Of a stretch of 64,000 nucleotides of DNA, positions 1-10,757 are shown one piece after another (the stretch's first letter is position 1; each line of letters opens with the position of its first letter). Below the pieces are notes generated by a model. It was given only the letters and a program-made list of their open reading frames with translations, made no database searches and was not told the DNA's origin. The translations under genes were made by a program, and so were the position numbers. The DNA is from Aquarana catesbeiana. Taxonomy: Eukaryota; Chordata; Amphibia; Anura; Ranidae. Location: the NCBI RefSeq assembly GCF_042186555.1, contig NC_133324.1:129363655-129427654 (forward strand), written 5' to 3'.

Positions 1-93
1 ACAATTGTCATTCAAAATGTGACAGTACTGAAATCTGAAAATTGGCCTGGGCAGGAAGGGGGTAAAAGTGCCCAGTAGGCAAGTGGTTAAAGT
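1..93 (-). repeat. End fragment of interspersed repeat family R1
   Basis: The stretch with GGCCTGGGCAGGAAGGGGGT followed by AAGTGGTTAAAG is the reverse complement of the start of the repeat at 49498 (CCACTTTAATA, then CCCCCTTCCTGCCCAGGCC). It is therefore one terminus of the same family, cut by the window edge. It has no coding capacity. Confidence 0.6.
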
Positions 94-1027
94 GTATGTA
101 AAGCATAAAGGCATATGCATATTTTCTGCTTGAAACAGGATTTTGCTGATAGAGCTAATTGAAGATCCTGCGTAAAATATGCGCCTAGAGTACTCCTGTT
201 TAGGTGAGTACAATCCTCTAATGACGCCACACATGTATGAATATACGCATTTACAGATTGTATACATGTGTTTGCATATATATACAATCTGCAGATATGT
301 ACGGCCCCAAATGCAGCCGTGCCCTGCTATTTTTGTATGCCCCTAAAGGCTTTAATCCAAGGAGTATGCCAGTCACATAGTGAGGTACCCTGTACTCAAA
401 AGGCTACATTTTATTTTATTTTACCAGATGCCTGTCTGGCTTATTGTCCCTTTCAAGTGGTGTGCAGTAAAAAAAAGTCTGACAAAAACTTTCCCGGCCT
501 GTGTCCTTGTGGGCTTCTTCTAAAGCCTGTCATTCCATTGTGGACACCACTACGTACCTCCCAGGGCCAGGAGACCATTAACTCTCCCCAGGTGGGCAGT
601 GATAAAACAGAAGACAAAGTCTAAGGAGATGAATGGTTACAGCACTGACATCATACAGAACCATACTCTCTAATCAGGCTCCAGCACAAATTATATACAC
701 AGGTCACTAGAATTTATAGAGGAAGGTACCCGGCAGCATAAAGGTCAGCACTTGTATAATGCTAACAGTTTGAGGATTTCATTAGATCATTAATGCTTTG
801 CCTTCTCAATTAAGTACACAAGTATTTTACATCCCAGAGGATTTTTAAATCTCAGCGGTCAGTTTCCAGCAGTGCGACCACAGAGCGGCGGTAAGCAATG
901 TGCCCAGAACACGTCTCCTTCACATAGCTGATTCTTGTGGTCTTCAAATAACATGTTTAGTAGCAGAAAAGAAAAAAACGCAGACAGCCAGTGTGGATCC
1001 TGCAAGATGGGTATTAAAGTCTATCAC
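94..1027. other. No recognisable feature
   Basis: Only short frames without family resemblance are present. I see no terminal inverted repeats, no tandem array and no splice-like structure that I would defend. Confidence 0.5.
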
Positions 1028-1258
1028 CCACATAGCAAGCAATTGAGCTGCAAGTTTGAAAATGACTTGCTAAGCTTTTGCTAGACTTGCCAGGCTTCAC
1101 AAGTCAACATTGCATGATTCCAAATCAGCTTTCTTTGCTAACATCTGCAAGCCTGCTGCAAGTTCTGCTTTAGTTATGTTGTGCAATAATCATCCCACCA
1201 CAGGGGTCACTGTGGCTGAATTTTCATGCTGTAGACTTGCAGAGCTCTTGCTGTAGAC

Positions 1259-1556
1259 CGGGGGTCTCCAAAATTTTTAAACAAAGGGCCAGTTTACTGT
1301 CCTTCGGGCTTCAAGGGGGCCAGACTTTGGCCAGTGTGAGTAGAAAATGTCCCGGCATCAGTGGGATTAAACACTGTCCCATTATTGGTTTTAACAGGAG
1401 GAATAGCGCTCCATTGATGGTGTCAGTGGGAGGAATAGTGCCCCATCATTGGTTTTAGTAGGAGGAATTGTGCCCCATTTGGTGTCAGTGGGAGGGATGG
1501 TGTCTCATCATTATTGTCAGTTGGAGGAATAGTGTCCTGAGGGCCAGATAGAAGCA
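1259..1556 (+). mobile_element. hAT-like terminal fragment with short minisatellite
   Basis: Starts CGGGGGTCTCCAAAATTT, a hAT-type terminus. It continues into about five imperfect units of roughly 30-36 bp built on GTCAGTGGGAGGAATAGTG CCCCATCATTGGT. Both flanks (1028-1258 and about 1600-1700) are rich in the same ACTTGC/GCAAGT words, suggesting insertion into an older repeat. The opposite terminus is not seen, so the copy is truncated. Non-autonomous. Confidence 0.5.
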
Positions 1557-1700
1557 TGCAAAAGAAATTGGAAAAGTGTCAACTAGAACTTATGCTTCAA
1601 GTGCTTTGCAAGTGTACAACTTGCCTGTAAAAATGTGCAGCAAGTTAACAGACTTACAATTCAACACTGCCACAAATTTGTGGCAAGTTATGTTTGCTAT

Positions 1701-2180
1701 CTGGGGCGTGCTTCTTTAAAAGCACACATACGATTGTGAATGAAATACATTTGTGTTTGAAAAATATTAAAGTGAACCGAGAAGCAGATGTATATTTTAG
1801 TAAGTAAGTACTTTGTAAGTGTAACATTTACGGATATTTTTTTACCTCTTAAAGGGATCACAGTACTTCCCCACACAATGCCTTGATCTGAATTAATCTT
1901 TAGAAGAATGGCACCATCTTTTTTCAGGCAACATCCACGGCCAGCATCTACTCCCTGAACTGAGATGAGCCATTTGTCTAAATCCTGGGGCCTGTGCAGT
2001 TCTTGGCTGTGTTCACAAATTTCTCTGCAGCATTCTGTCACCTTGTGACTTGCTAACCATACAATGTTGTAATCTGATCACTGGAGTTGAGGTGAGAGAT
2101 GCTTCCTCCTGCCTGCAGCAGACTGAGAACATCTTCCCATCTTAGACAAAAACACTAAACTAAAGCCAAAGGGCAGCTTT
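1701..2180. other. No recognisable feature
   Basis: No coding or repeat structure that I can support. A 114-codon minus-strand frame here has no recognisable motif. Confidence 0.45.
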
Positions 2181-2257
2181 TTAAAGTGGGAGTAAACTCC
2201 CATGAAATACTTTTACCTATAGGTAAGCCTATAGTAAGGCTTACCTATAGGTACAAT

Positions 2258-2592
2258 CAGGGCTTTTTTTCTCAAACAATAGGTGCTGTAACTCAACCAC
2301 GACCCCCCAAAACCTCTCCCCCCACACACACCCTCCAAATCACATCAAATAGTGGGTGTGGTCATATTTCACAAACAGTAGGAGGGTCTTAAAGGGGCAT
2401 TAAATATCAGGATTGCATTACATACAGAGTGCAGAGTTCATGGGGGTTACACACAGAGTGCAGAGCTGTCATTTGTGAACACAGAAACCGGACTTCTGTG
2501 CTTACAAGTGATTGTGGTGAGCAGGCACCAAAGGGTCTGAGCCAGAGGTGGTGGAACTGAGTTCCACCAAGTTCCCCCTGAAAAAAGCCCTG
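2258..2592. mobile_element. hAT-type MITE, 335 bp, perfect 8-bp TSD
   Basis: Termini CAGGGCTTTTTTTCT and CTGAAAAAAGCCCTG are inverted repeats. The element is bracketed by exact GGTACAAT duplications at 2250-2257 and 2593-2600. Eight-base TSDs with CAG...CTG ends are the hAT signature. It has no coding capacity and lies inside the outer element 2181-3744. Confidence 0.92.
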
Positions 2593-3100
2593 GGTACAAT
2601 AAATATCTTCCAAATGTGGAACGTTTAGAAGATATTTACTTTTGATGCAGCCGTTGACGTCACCGGCACATGCATCTGATTACCGTGTTGTTCCTTCAGA
2701 GTCCTGTGCCATCACTTGCTATGGTGGCACGTGTGCGGGCTCGCTCCCAAAACAGTCTGTGAGCGCCCATAGACACACACATCGTAGCTCGGCCCCACCC
2801 TTCGCTCCCTCCTCACTGGATTAAATTGACAGCAGCAGGAGCTACTGACCCTCACTATTCAAAGCAAATCCTGTGAGACCCGGAAGTGGGGAGAGAAGAC
2901 CTGCAGCCAGGCACAGCGCTGAATCGATAGAGGAGTCAGGTAAGTGTTAGGGAGGGGACACAGGCAGTGGGAGAGATTTTTCACCTTAATGCAGAGAATG
3001 TGTTAAAGTGGATGTAAACCCTCACATATACCCAGTGAAGTGAACAGTCTCAGATGATACACAGAGATGAAACAAATGATCCTACATAAGTTTTATATGT

Positions 3101-3285
3101 CAGTGTTTCTCAACTCCAGTCCTCAAGGCGCCCCAACAGGTCATGTTTTCAGGATTTCCCTCAGACGAAACGGCTGTGGTAATTACTAAGGAAGTGAAAC
3201 TGATCAAATCACCTGAGCAAAATAATGGAAATCCTGAAAACACGACCTGTTGGGGCGCCTTGAGGACTGGAGTTGAGAAACACTG
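3101..3285. mobile_element. hAT-type MITE, 185 bp, ~59-bp near-perfect TIRs, 8-bp TSD
   Basis: Starts CAGTGTTTCTCAACTCCAGT and ends with its reverse complement. The inverted arms run about 59 bp each with only one or two differences, leaving a short centre. Exact TTATATGT duplications occupy 3093-3100 and 3286-3293. The near-identity of the arms suggests a recent or structurally constrained insertion. Non-coding. Confidence 0.94.
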
Positions 3286-3520
3286 TTATATGTATATCTG
3301 CTGTCTTCAGCTTGCTATATTCTTTAGAATTTTTATATCAGGTTAGAATTTTCACTTCTTCATTTAGCACTGGGAGTGTAGTCTTGGCTTACACTGGGAG
3401 ACAGCTGATTGGCGGGAAGGCACACACACACCCTCCACATAGGTAGCGGAACAAAGATACTTTCAGAGCTGTGCTGTGACAAGACAAGCTCTCTGCTTAT
3501 CTATTTATAGCACCCCCCCA

Positions 3521-3521
<1 letters not shown>

Positions 3522-3551
<30 letters not shown>
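3522..3551 (+). repeat. (CA)n microsatellite
   Basis: About 15 uninterrupted CA dinucleotides preceded by a short C run, inside MITE M2 copy 1. Confidence 0.95.
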
Positions 3552-3555
<4 letters not shown>

Positions 3556-3744
3556 TCTGCTTTTATCTCCAGGAGAACTTGTCAGAAGTTATCATGCTGT
3601 TAACAGAGAAAAGAAACAGCAAAAATACAGTTTCAACTTAGTGCTTTGGAGAGAGATAAGAAAACACTACAGATAGTGCATATGTCAAATTTAGTACATC
3701 CACTTTAAAGTTAAAAAAAACTTTCAGGTTTAGAACTACTTTAA

Positions 3745-4108
3745 CCTCTTGCCGCTCATGTAATGCATATGTGTGGTGGTAAAGAGGTTGAGTTTTAATG
3801 CCCACAAGCCGCACGTATGTGTCTATTGGTGGCAAAGGTTTCTGTGCTGAGAGCGGGCTTGCTGTGTGCTCCCACAACAGAGATGAACCTGTCAAAGATT
3901 GCTCCCAGTCTCTAGTATTGATCAGGAACCGGTCCAGTCAATTACAGTGGTCACATGATCAGGCATATCATATCACTGGGGATTACAAAATGTCTCTAGA
4001 AAACAACTTAACTAGTCAGTGTAAAAAAAAATTAAATGTAGCTAAGTGCTGGCTATATCGCTTTTGCCATCATGGGACATTGCCACATCCTAATTGATGC
4101 TCTATGAT
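3745..4108. other. Possible interspersed repeat, otherwise unannotated
   Basis: Begins right at the TTAA border with CCTCTTGCCGCTC, and runs through a CACATGATCAGG stretch. It resembles frog interspersed DNA from memory, but has no second copy in the window and no termini. Confidence 0.3.
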
Positions 4109-4653
4109 CCACGGCCGCTACCCCCTATTCATGCATCCAGCCCCTTTCAGGATGCCGGGCGCATGAATTACAGCAGGGGGGGTGTTTTTTTTTTTTTTTG
4201 AAGCACCTGATTAGGCTTTATTAGGCTTCAAAATAGGCTGGGCTAGTGGCGCAGAGCACTGCGCCATGAGCCCACCCAGGTGTTACAACAGCAAATTAAT
4301 GCAACACTGATCCTCCTCCTGGCCAATCAGGAAGCGGGTCTGATACTCATCACCCGATTGGCTGAAAAGACAGGCGATCCTGTTGGATGGCGAGGAGGAA
4401 AAGACACAGGAGCCGCTGCTTGATGCCCACAGCAGCCTGATGTCAGCTGATGCCACGATCCCCGCTGCTGCCCAATGTGCCCATCGTTGCCCAATCCCTG
4501 CCGCTGCCCGATCCCCACTGCTGCCGATGCATCTGCCGCCTAGATGGGGTAAGTGCCGATGGGCCGGCAGACAGCGAGGGTGAGGGAGTGTTTGAGGTGC
4601 TGCTGGGGGGGGTTGTTTGCCACCCCCCCAACAAGAAACACCAGCCGCCACTG
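4109..4653 (+). mobile_element. hAT-like family F, copy 1 (left end lost)
   Basis: Right end CACCAGCCGCCACTG is hAT-like. The body (CATTCATGCAT-like start, TTAGGCTTTA, GAGCCCACCCAG, GTTACAACAGC, CCAATCA, GATTGGCTGAA, GATGGGGTAAGTGC) recurs in the same order at 36100-36600, defining a dispersed family. The left terminus is degraded and no TSD was found. Non-coding; overlapping frames are by-products of GC-rich sequence. Confidence 0.7.
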
Positions 4654-4748
4654 CCACCTGTACCATGGAAATGCATGATGCAAATACAGGACAACTTGCT
4701 GCAGGTCAGGCTGGCTGTGGCTAATGGGCCATACTTTGGAGACCCCTG
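4654..4748 (+). mobile_element. hAT-type right-end fragment
   Basis: Ends GGGCCATACTTTGGAGACCCCTG-like, the counterpart of the left terminus type seen at 1259 (CGGGGGTCTCC). Only the terminal ~90 bases are present. Confidence 0.5.
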
Positions 4749-4765
4749 ATGTACACTAACCAACC

Positions 4766-7700
4766 AAGTGGCGGCGCCAGGTGGGTGCTTGGGTGTGCTG
4801 AAGCTCCCCCCAAAAATATTCAAGCACCCTCATAGCACCCCCAAAATTTCCACAGAGGTATTACAGTACAGTCACGGGATTTTTAAAAAACTATTTGATA
4901 CCTGCTGTAAATCCTGTCTGCAAGAGGCTAGGGACTCTTTTGTGAAGTAGAGGGATACAGCCGCTAATTATCAGTTAGACCCGGCAGGGGCTGGGCGGTG
5001 AGCCTGCATCAGTGGCGGATTGATCCAGTGCTGGGTGGTGACACATGCTATCTCCTGCATTTGCCACCAAAAGATGAATGGGATGGAAGCAGCCGAGAGA
5101 GCCCAGCCCTGTGCAATGCCCCAGGAACCTGGAGGAAGCAGGTATTCTAAGGAGAGAGAGGAGGAGGGAGCAGAAAGGAGATGCTGCACTCATTGCATTG
5201 CAGTCTGCAGAGCTGACTGAGCCTGCCAGTGTCAGAGCATAAGAGGGGTGTGTGTGTCACATGGTGTGCTCCGAGGAGGAAGGCTTAGGAGGAGCGAGAC
5301 TGATCACTGCTAAAGGTATCGTTCTGTTTTTAATGTAGCTGCTGAGCCTGGAAGATAGGGGGGGGCTTTCCAGTCCTCTGATCTATAGCAGCATTACACA
5401 GGCACTGACTGAGGGGCATGCCTGATCTGGACTGAGCAGTGAAATCCTTGGATTTCAGCCCTCTTATTGGGCACATGTACTGCAATCATTAGAATGCCAC
5501 GCAGATCAGGAGTGCCTGTGCCTACTACTTACAGTGCCCAAATGATGATCAGGTGTCCCCATAACAGTGCACCATTGGACTCCATGGGGTCACATTCCTG
5601 CTCTTGCACTGTGTATGGGGTCACCGTTGTGCTGTGGGCACTGTGTATGGGGTCACCGTTGTGCTGTGGGCACTGTGTATGGGGTCACCATCCTGCTGTG
5701 GGCACTGTGTATGGGGTCACCATCCTGCTGTGGGCACTGTGTATAGGGTCACCGTCCTGCTGTGGGCACTGTGTATGGGGTCACCGTCCTGCTGTGGGCA
5801 CTGTTAATGAGGTCACCCTCCTGCTGTGGGCACTGTGTATGGGGTCATCCTCCTGCTGTGGGCACTGTGTATGGGGTCACCGTCCTGCTGTAGGCACTGT
5901 GTATGGGGTCACCGTCCTGCTGTGGGCACTGTGTATGGGGTCACCATCCTGCTGTGGGCACTGTGTATGGGGTCACCGTCCTGCTGTGGGCACTGTGTAT
6001 GGGGTCACCATCCTTCTGTGGGCACTGTTAATGAGGTCACCCTCCTGCTGTGGGCACTGTGTATGGGGTCATCCTCCTGCTGTGAGCACTGTGTATGGGG
6101 TCATCCTTCTGCTGTGGGCACTGTGTATGGAGTCACCGTCCTGCTGTGGGCACTGTATATGGAGTTACAGTCCTGCTGTGGGCACTGGGTAAGGGGCCAC
6201 TCTCCTGCTTTGGGCACTCTAAAGGGCACTCTCTCTAAGGGGGCCACTCTCCTGCTCTGGGTGCTCTAAAGGGGCCACTCTCCTGCTCTGGGCGCTCTAA
6301 AGGTCACTCTCTCTAATGGGGAACTCTCCTGCTCTGAGCACTCTAAGGGGCCACTGTTTTGCTCTGGGCACTCTAAAAAGGGAACTCTCCTGCTGTGGGC
6401 ACTGTGTATTGGGTCACCATCTGGCTGTGGGCACTGTGTAATGGGTCACCATTGTGCTGTGGGCACTGTGTAATGGGGTCACCGTTGTGCTGTGGGCACT
6501 GTGTATGGCATCACCATTGTGCTGTGGGCACTGGGTATGGGATCACCTTTGTGCTGTGGGCACTGTGTAATGGGGTCACCATTGTGCTGTGGGCACTGTG
6601 TATGGGGGTCACCATCCTGCTGTGGGCACTGTGTAAGGGGCCACTCTCCTGCTCTGGGCGCTCTAAAGGGGCCCCTCTGCTGCTCTGGGTGCTATAAAGG
6701 GCACTCTCTCTAAGGGGGAACTCTCCTGCTGTGGGTACTCTAAAGGGGCCACTATTCTGCTCTGGGCACTCTAAAGAAGGAACTCTCCTGCTGTGGGCAT
6801 TGTGGGTATATATGGGATTACCGTCCTGCTGTGGGCATTCTGTGTTGGGTCACCATCCGTCTGTGGGCACTGTGTAATGGGTAACCATTGTGCTGTGGGC
6901 ACTGTGTAATGGGGTCACCGTTCTGCTGTGGGCACTGTGTAATGGGTCACCGTTGTACTGTGGGCACTATGTAATGGGCTGCTCTCCTGCTCTGGGCGCT
7001 CTAAAGGGCACTCTCTTTAAGGGACCACTCTCCTGCTCTGGGCACTCTAAAAAGGGAACTCTCCTGCTGTAGGCACTGTATATGGGGTCGCTGTCATGCT
7101 GTGGCCACTGTATATGGGGTCGCTGTCATGCTGTGGGTGGGCACTGTATATGGGGGGTCACTGTCCTGCTGTGGGCACTGTATAAGGGGGTCACTGTCCT
7201 GCTGTGTTCACTATATAAGAGGGTCACTGTCCTACTGCGGGTACTGTATATGGGGTCACTCTTCTGCTCTGGGCCCTCTAAAAGGGGCACTCTCTTGCTC
7301 TGGGCCCTCTAAAGGGGGCACTCTCTTGCTCTGGGCCCTCTAAAGGGGGCACTCTCTTGCTCTGGGCCCTCTAAAGGGGGCACTCTCCTGCTCTGGGCCC
7401 TCTAAAGGCGGCACTCTCTCTATGGGGTCACTCCTAATCTGGGCACTCTAAGGGGTCACTCCTGCTCTGCACTATATGCTGTGTACTGTCCCTCACTGTT
7501 ATGCTGTGCTGGGTGTTCTGGCTGGCCTTAAAATGTACTAGGGGTTATCATTCCTGGCCCTTATACATACTGGGGTTTATCATCGCTGGTTCCATTTGAG
7601 CTTGTTTTACTCCAACAATTCTGTGTGCCCGAAGGCCCTATTTTGTCTATACAATGGGAGAGATCATGAAAAATCACCCACTTTTTGATCACGCCCACAA

Positions 7701-7789
7701 GAGGGCGACTTGTGCCGCACTAGCACCACCACTTATACTTTCAGCACCCACACAGCACCCCCAAAAAAAATTGTCTGGAGCCGCCCCTG
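4766..7789. mobile_element. Non-autonomous hAT-type element, 3.0 kb, exact 8-bp TSD, carries giant minisatellite
   Basis: Termini AAGTGGCGGCGCCAG and CTGGAGCCGCCCCTG are imperfect inverted repeats, followed inward by related GTGCTGAAG / CTTTCAGCAC and CACCCCCAAAA words. Exact AACCAACC duplications lie at 4758-4765 and 7790-7797. The first base of the left end is A where hAT termini normally begin with C. The interior has no transposase. It is dominated by the tandem array at 5604-7460. The remaining flanks are mostly unique, GC-rich sequence. Confidence 0.85.
5604..7460 (+). repeat. Large compound minisatellite, 32-bp unit A and ~31-bp unit B
   Basis: Unit A (GGGGTCACCGTCCTGCTGTG GGCACTGTGTAT, 32 bp) repeats about 18 times from 5604. 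Related unit B (GGGGCCACTCTCCTGCTCTG GGCGCTCTAAA) follows. Blocks then alternate A-B four times with approximate boundaries 5604/6190/6390/6635/6785/6975/7065/7255/7460. A variant pair containing CTGTTAATGAGGTCACC occurs at 5801 and again at 6025, exactly 224 bp (7 units) apart, showing a higher-order duplication. A 32-bp unit without stops gives a 241-codon open frame (5467-6192) with a 32-residue period; I do not regard it as a gene. Confidence 0.95.
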
Positions 7790-7797
7790 AACCAACC

Positions 7798-8420
7798 CAA
7801 CCGTGGATACACTGTAAATATAGCGATGTATAAATTAGGAGCAAACACAGTTCTCCTTGGCGGTACAGCAAGAGGCCACAGGTCCATATCATATTATTAG
7901 TGAATGTTGTAAGCAAATAATAACCATTTGGTTGATTTGGTTTGCCATATATTTACCTATTAAACCTATCTGCAGGTCTTTTTGCCCATAGCAGCCAGAG
8001 AAATCCCCCCTTCAGTCTCAAACACCGAGCCACACAAAAACAACATGGAAAAGGCGGTTATTATGGGCAACACATACAGCTCCTGCCTTTTGCTCCTTTT
8101 TTAGCACCTATTTTAAACAGATTTCTTCCTGATACGAAAATACTTAGTTTTGGTCCCAACTGAACCCTGTATATAATTCACTTCTTGCCATGGCAGAAAC
8201 AATGTGAAATATGGCCAATTGGCCATGTATTACAGATAAGGAGAAGAGATAAATTCAGAGGTCAAGATCCAGACAGACAGTGCAGGAAGTAACAGGAAAA
8301 GGAAAGGAAACTATTGAGATAGTGGAACACAATATTTCCCTAAATAAAAGTCAATGTCTTCATGTACCTGAAGTCTGAAAGAATAGAGTCTATTTTGCTC
8401 CAAAGAAAGCAATTGGATTC
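7798..8420. other. No recognisable feature
   Basis: AT-rich unique-looking sequence with short frames only. Confidence 0.45.
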
Positions 8421-9312
8421 CATTTAAAGCTGAACTCCAGTATGTCTGACCATTTCAACCTTTGTCTTCTTTTTCCCTTCCACAATAAAAACACGTTAAC
8501 AGTTTTAAAAAAATGGTTTACTTTTTGTGTAATTGACCTTTTTATTTTGTGTGATGTCATCTGCTAAGCAATCTAAATCCCACTATCGTCTAGGTTCCCT
8601 AGACGACGTCTGTTAAGACGAAACGTACATCGGAAGGTTGACGCGCTGACGTCATCGGCGATCCTTCGTTTCGAACGGGTGTCTGCAGGCCAGCCGGCTG
8701 TTTTTATCCTCGTACATGCTTTTATTTACGTCATTTATGTAAGTGCAAACCCCTTTTTTAAATAAACTGTGTCTATTGATTTACACTATGGAGTTCCTAT
8801 CTTTTATCCCCCTGGGTCCTCCCTGATGAATATTCCTGTCTATTGAACAGAGCCTTTCCTGCCTTTCTCCTCTCCATGGTGAGGTTGGACCAGGACGCCT
8901 TCATTGATTGGATATCTCTATTTGTACAAGCTGTCTTATAGCTTGCCTCTGGTAAGTGTGCATTGCTTCTGGTGGTGGTTTTGTCACTTGGTGTCATTTG
9001 AAGAGCTCCATTTCCTTCAATACTGGATACCTATTGGGTTCTTTGGGACTTTTTCCTATTTATCACCATTTTATATAAAAAAATTTAATTTTTTCATTTG
9101 TTACTTATTTTTGATTATTTTTTTACACCACTGTCAGTTATTTATCTTCCTGTTATATGAAATGTCATTTACATATACCTCAATGCATATTTCAATTTTT
9201 GTTTAGCGCAGTCCAATTTTTTATTATCCTAAATCCCACAATGATGGTGGGGGATCTGTGCAAGTGCTGCACTCCTACAATAACACCTCCTGTAATCCTA
9301 ATGTACACCTAA
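8421..9312. other. Unassigned; one TTAAAG-type end and a CG-rich palindromic patch
   Basis: TTTAAAGCTGAACTCCAG at 8424 resembles the left end of TTAA MITEs, but no partner end was found. At about 8615-8685, AGACGAAACGTACATCGGAAGG and CCTTCGTTTCG face each other around GACGTCATCGGCG, an imperfect palindrome seen in several frog repeats. T-rich sequence follows to 9230. No coding support. Confidence 0.35.
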
Positions 9313-9352
9313 AGGAGAAGTAGAACCAAAGCTCTTTGGTCCTACTTCTCCT
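9313..9352. repeat. 19-bp-arm hairpin
   Basis: AGGAGAAGTAGAACCAAAG and CTTTGGTCCTACTTCTCCT are inverted with one mismatch and a 2-base loop. Confidence 0.85.
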
Positions 9353-9492
9353 GTGGGTCACAGGAGTGCACTTCATTCTGCACACCTGTAAGCAGGTTGG
9401 AAAATGTTCTAGTTAGCTGCTGCCTAACCGGGAGGGAAAGAGTTAACCAAGTTCCCACACTTTCTCTAAACTCTGCCTCTTTCTCCCTGTGC

Positions 9493-9576
9493 TATAAATA
9501 AAAGGGGAGAGGGCTCTGCCCATGGTCAGTCAGTCACCATGAGAAACAAGTCACAGACAGGCCACAGCATGTGAGT
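9493..9576 (+). promoter_or_regulatory. Candidate TATA promoter with short first exon and splice donor
   Basis: TATAAATA at 9493-9500 is followed about 45 bases later by ATG in good context (GTCACCATGA, ATG at 9539). It is followed by a consensus donor GTGAGT at 9571. The frame runs ten codons plus two bases before the donor. A host first exon and an LTR promoter are both possible. The R2 repeat begins at about 9722. Confidence 0.2.
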
Positions 9577-9721
9577 TCCAGCTGCTTATAGAAGAAGGAA
9601 GGAGGATTGCTGGCACCTCCCTAAAGACACAGAGAGACCCCCTTCCTCCCGTCGCCTTTCCTCGCTCTCTCAGACTCTCCCGTCCCACAGGAAATCATCA
9701 GCACCAGCTTGGTGTTTTGAA

Positions 9722-10275
9722 TGCTTTTAAGTGCAGATGAGGGATTTGGGGTATTATAGAGCCCAGATCTCTCGATAAAGAGGACCTGTCACATGCCTAT
9801 TGCTGTCACAAGTGATAAAAAATACAAATAATTAAAGTGCCCCGTCCCCCCATGCTTGCACGCAAAAGTGAACTCGTGCTTTGGTCCTGCATGCATGCAA
9901 ACAGCGATCGTCCCACACATGTGAGGTATCATCACCTCCTCTGTAAATCTTAAGTGGTAACCTGTAAAGGCTTTTAAAGCGCCACTGATGGATAGTAAAG
10001 TTTATATAGTTTGTCGCTGTTTACAAAAAAAATTGACTGTGTTTTTTTGCATTTAAAATAAGAATTTTTTTTTTCTCACAAAAGTGCATCTGAAAAACCG
10101 CTGCGTGAATATCATGAGAATTGAAAAAAATGCAAAACCCAGCAATTTATTCTCTAGGGCCTCAGCTTTAAAAATATATATAATGTTTGGGGCTTCTAAG
10201 TAATTTTCTAGCAAAAAATACTGATTGTTGTTACATGTGAACAAAAAATGCCAGAAAAGGCCCGGAGTGGAAGTA
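9722..10275 (-). repeat. Interspersed repeat family R2, copy A
   Basis: Read on the minus strand this contains, in order, CCTTTTCTGGC, CTAGAAAATTACTTAGAA, AAACATTATATAT, TAGAGAATAAA, GCGCTTTAAAA, TTTACAGGTTA, ATACCTCACATGTGTG, GTTCACTT, GGTCCTCTTTAT and AGATCTGGG. The same series appears on the plus strand at 45070-46725. Here the copy is compact, about 550 bp, and gives the uninterrupted structure. No transposase or reverse transcriptase is seen. Confidence 0.85.
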
Positions 10276-10757
10276 GATAAAGTGAGTAATGGTGGTTGTA
10301 ATACTGAATTCCAAAGAAGGTTCCATCCCTGAGCTCCTCAAAATATGTTATCATGAAAATAATGATAATTGATATACAACTATATACAGTTCTACTGGCT
10401 TGAATTATTAGCATACCTTTACAATTTTAAAGACATTAAGTTAATTGCATTCAGGTCAAACAAACTGCCAACAAATGTCTTATATGATTGTGCATGCTGA
10501 GATACCAGTGGCTGAATGAATGAACTTTGAATAAACAGCATCTAGGAACACTGACTGCAGGAATGGATTAAGGTGTCTGCAATGGTTAGCTCTCTCCACA
10601 TTTCACGCTCGTATTTCTGACCTGTTACAGGTGAAACTGGGTTGGAAGAGAACTTTGTCCGCCAAGCAGTGCATCCAGAATAAAAAACAGACTAAACAGT
10701 TGTTCATGCAACATATAAATGTGACATTTATTACCAAGAATCATTGCAAAGTATAGT
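10276..10757. other. No recognisable feature
   Basis: AT-rich sequence without termini, arrays or supported frames. Confidence 0.45.

Larger units (their letters stand above)
3003..3708. mobile_element. TTAA-flanked MITE family M2, copy 1
   Basis: Begins TTAAAGTGGATGTAAACC and ends GTACATCCACTTTAA, so the termini are inverted repeats with TTAA at both borders. The left 100 bases match those of a second copy at 37569 (shared TATACCCAGTGAAGTG and CCTACATAAGTT). It contains a nested hAT MITE (3101-3285) and a CA microsatellite, and is itself inserted at a TTAA inside 2181-3744. Confidence 0.82.
2181..3744. mobile_element. Outer TTAA-flanked MITE, host of a four-element nest
   Basis: Left end TTAAAGTGGGAGTAAACTCC and right end TTTAGAACTACTTTAA give TTAA at both borders and loosely matching termini. 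The element is split by a hAT MITE (2258-2592) and by another TTAA MITE (3003-3708). The second insertion sits in the motif CTTAATGCAGAGAATGTG|TTAA|AGTTAAAAAAAC. A relative at 40392-40425 has the uninterrupted form, CTTAATGCATAGAAAGC ATTAAGATAAAA. TTAA borders are known for piggyBac and Kolobok superfamilies; assignment between them is inference. No transposase is present. Confidence 0.7.

Noticed and set aside
1259..4748. One 3.5-kb hAT joining the CGGGGGTCTCC end at 1259 with the GACCCCTG end at 4748
   Set aside because: Flanks CTGTAGAC and ATGTACAC agree at only six of eight bases. The ACTTGC-type repeat resumes at about 1600, suggesting that the left fragment ends near 1556.
4443..4823. 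126- and 127-codon minus-strand frames and the plus-strand frames at 4383-4749
   Set aside because: GC-rich hAT-like repeat sequence; the frames cross element boundaries and have no motif.
5467..6192. 241-codon open frame as a cysteine-rich repeat protein
   Set aside because: It lies entirely in a 32-bp minisatellite inside a hAT element. Openness follows from a stop-free unit whose length is not a multiple of three.
5604..7460. CRISPR-like array
   Set aside because: Units are contiguous tandem repeats with no unique spacers, in a eukaryotic transposon context.
8590..8690. A dispersed GAAACG/GACGTCATC element linking 8590, 29020, 37030 and 43300
   Set aside because: The words recur, but I could not align the four places beyond short motifs by eye, so no family is claimed.
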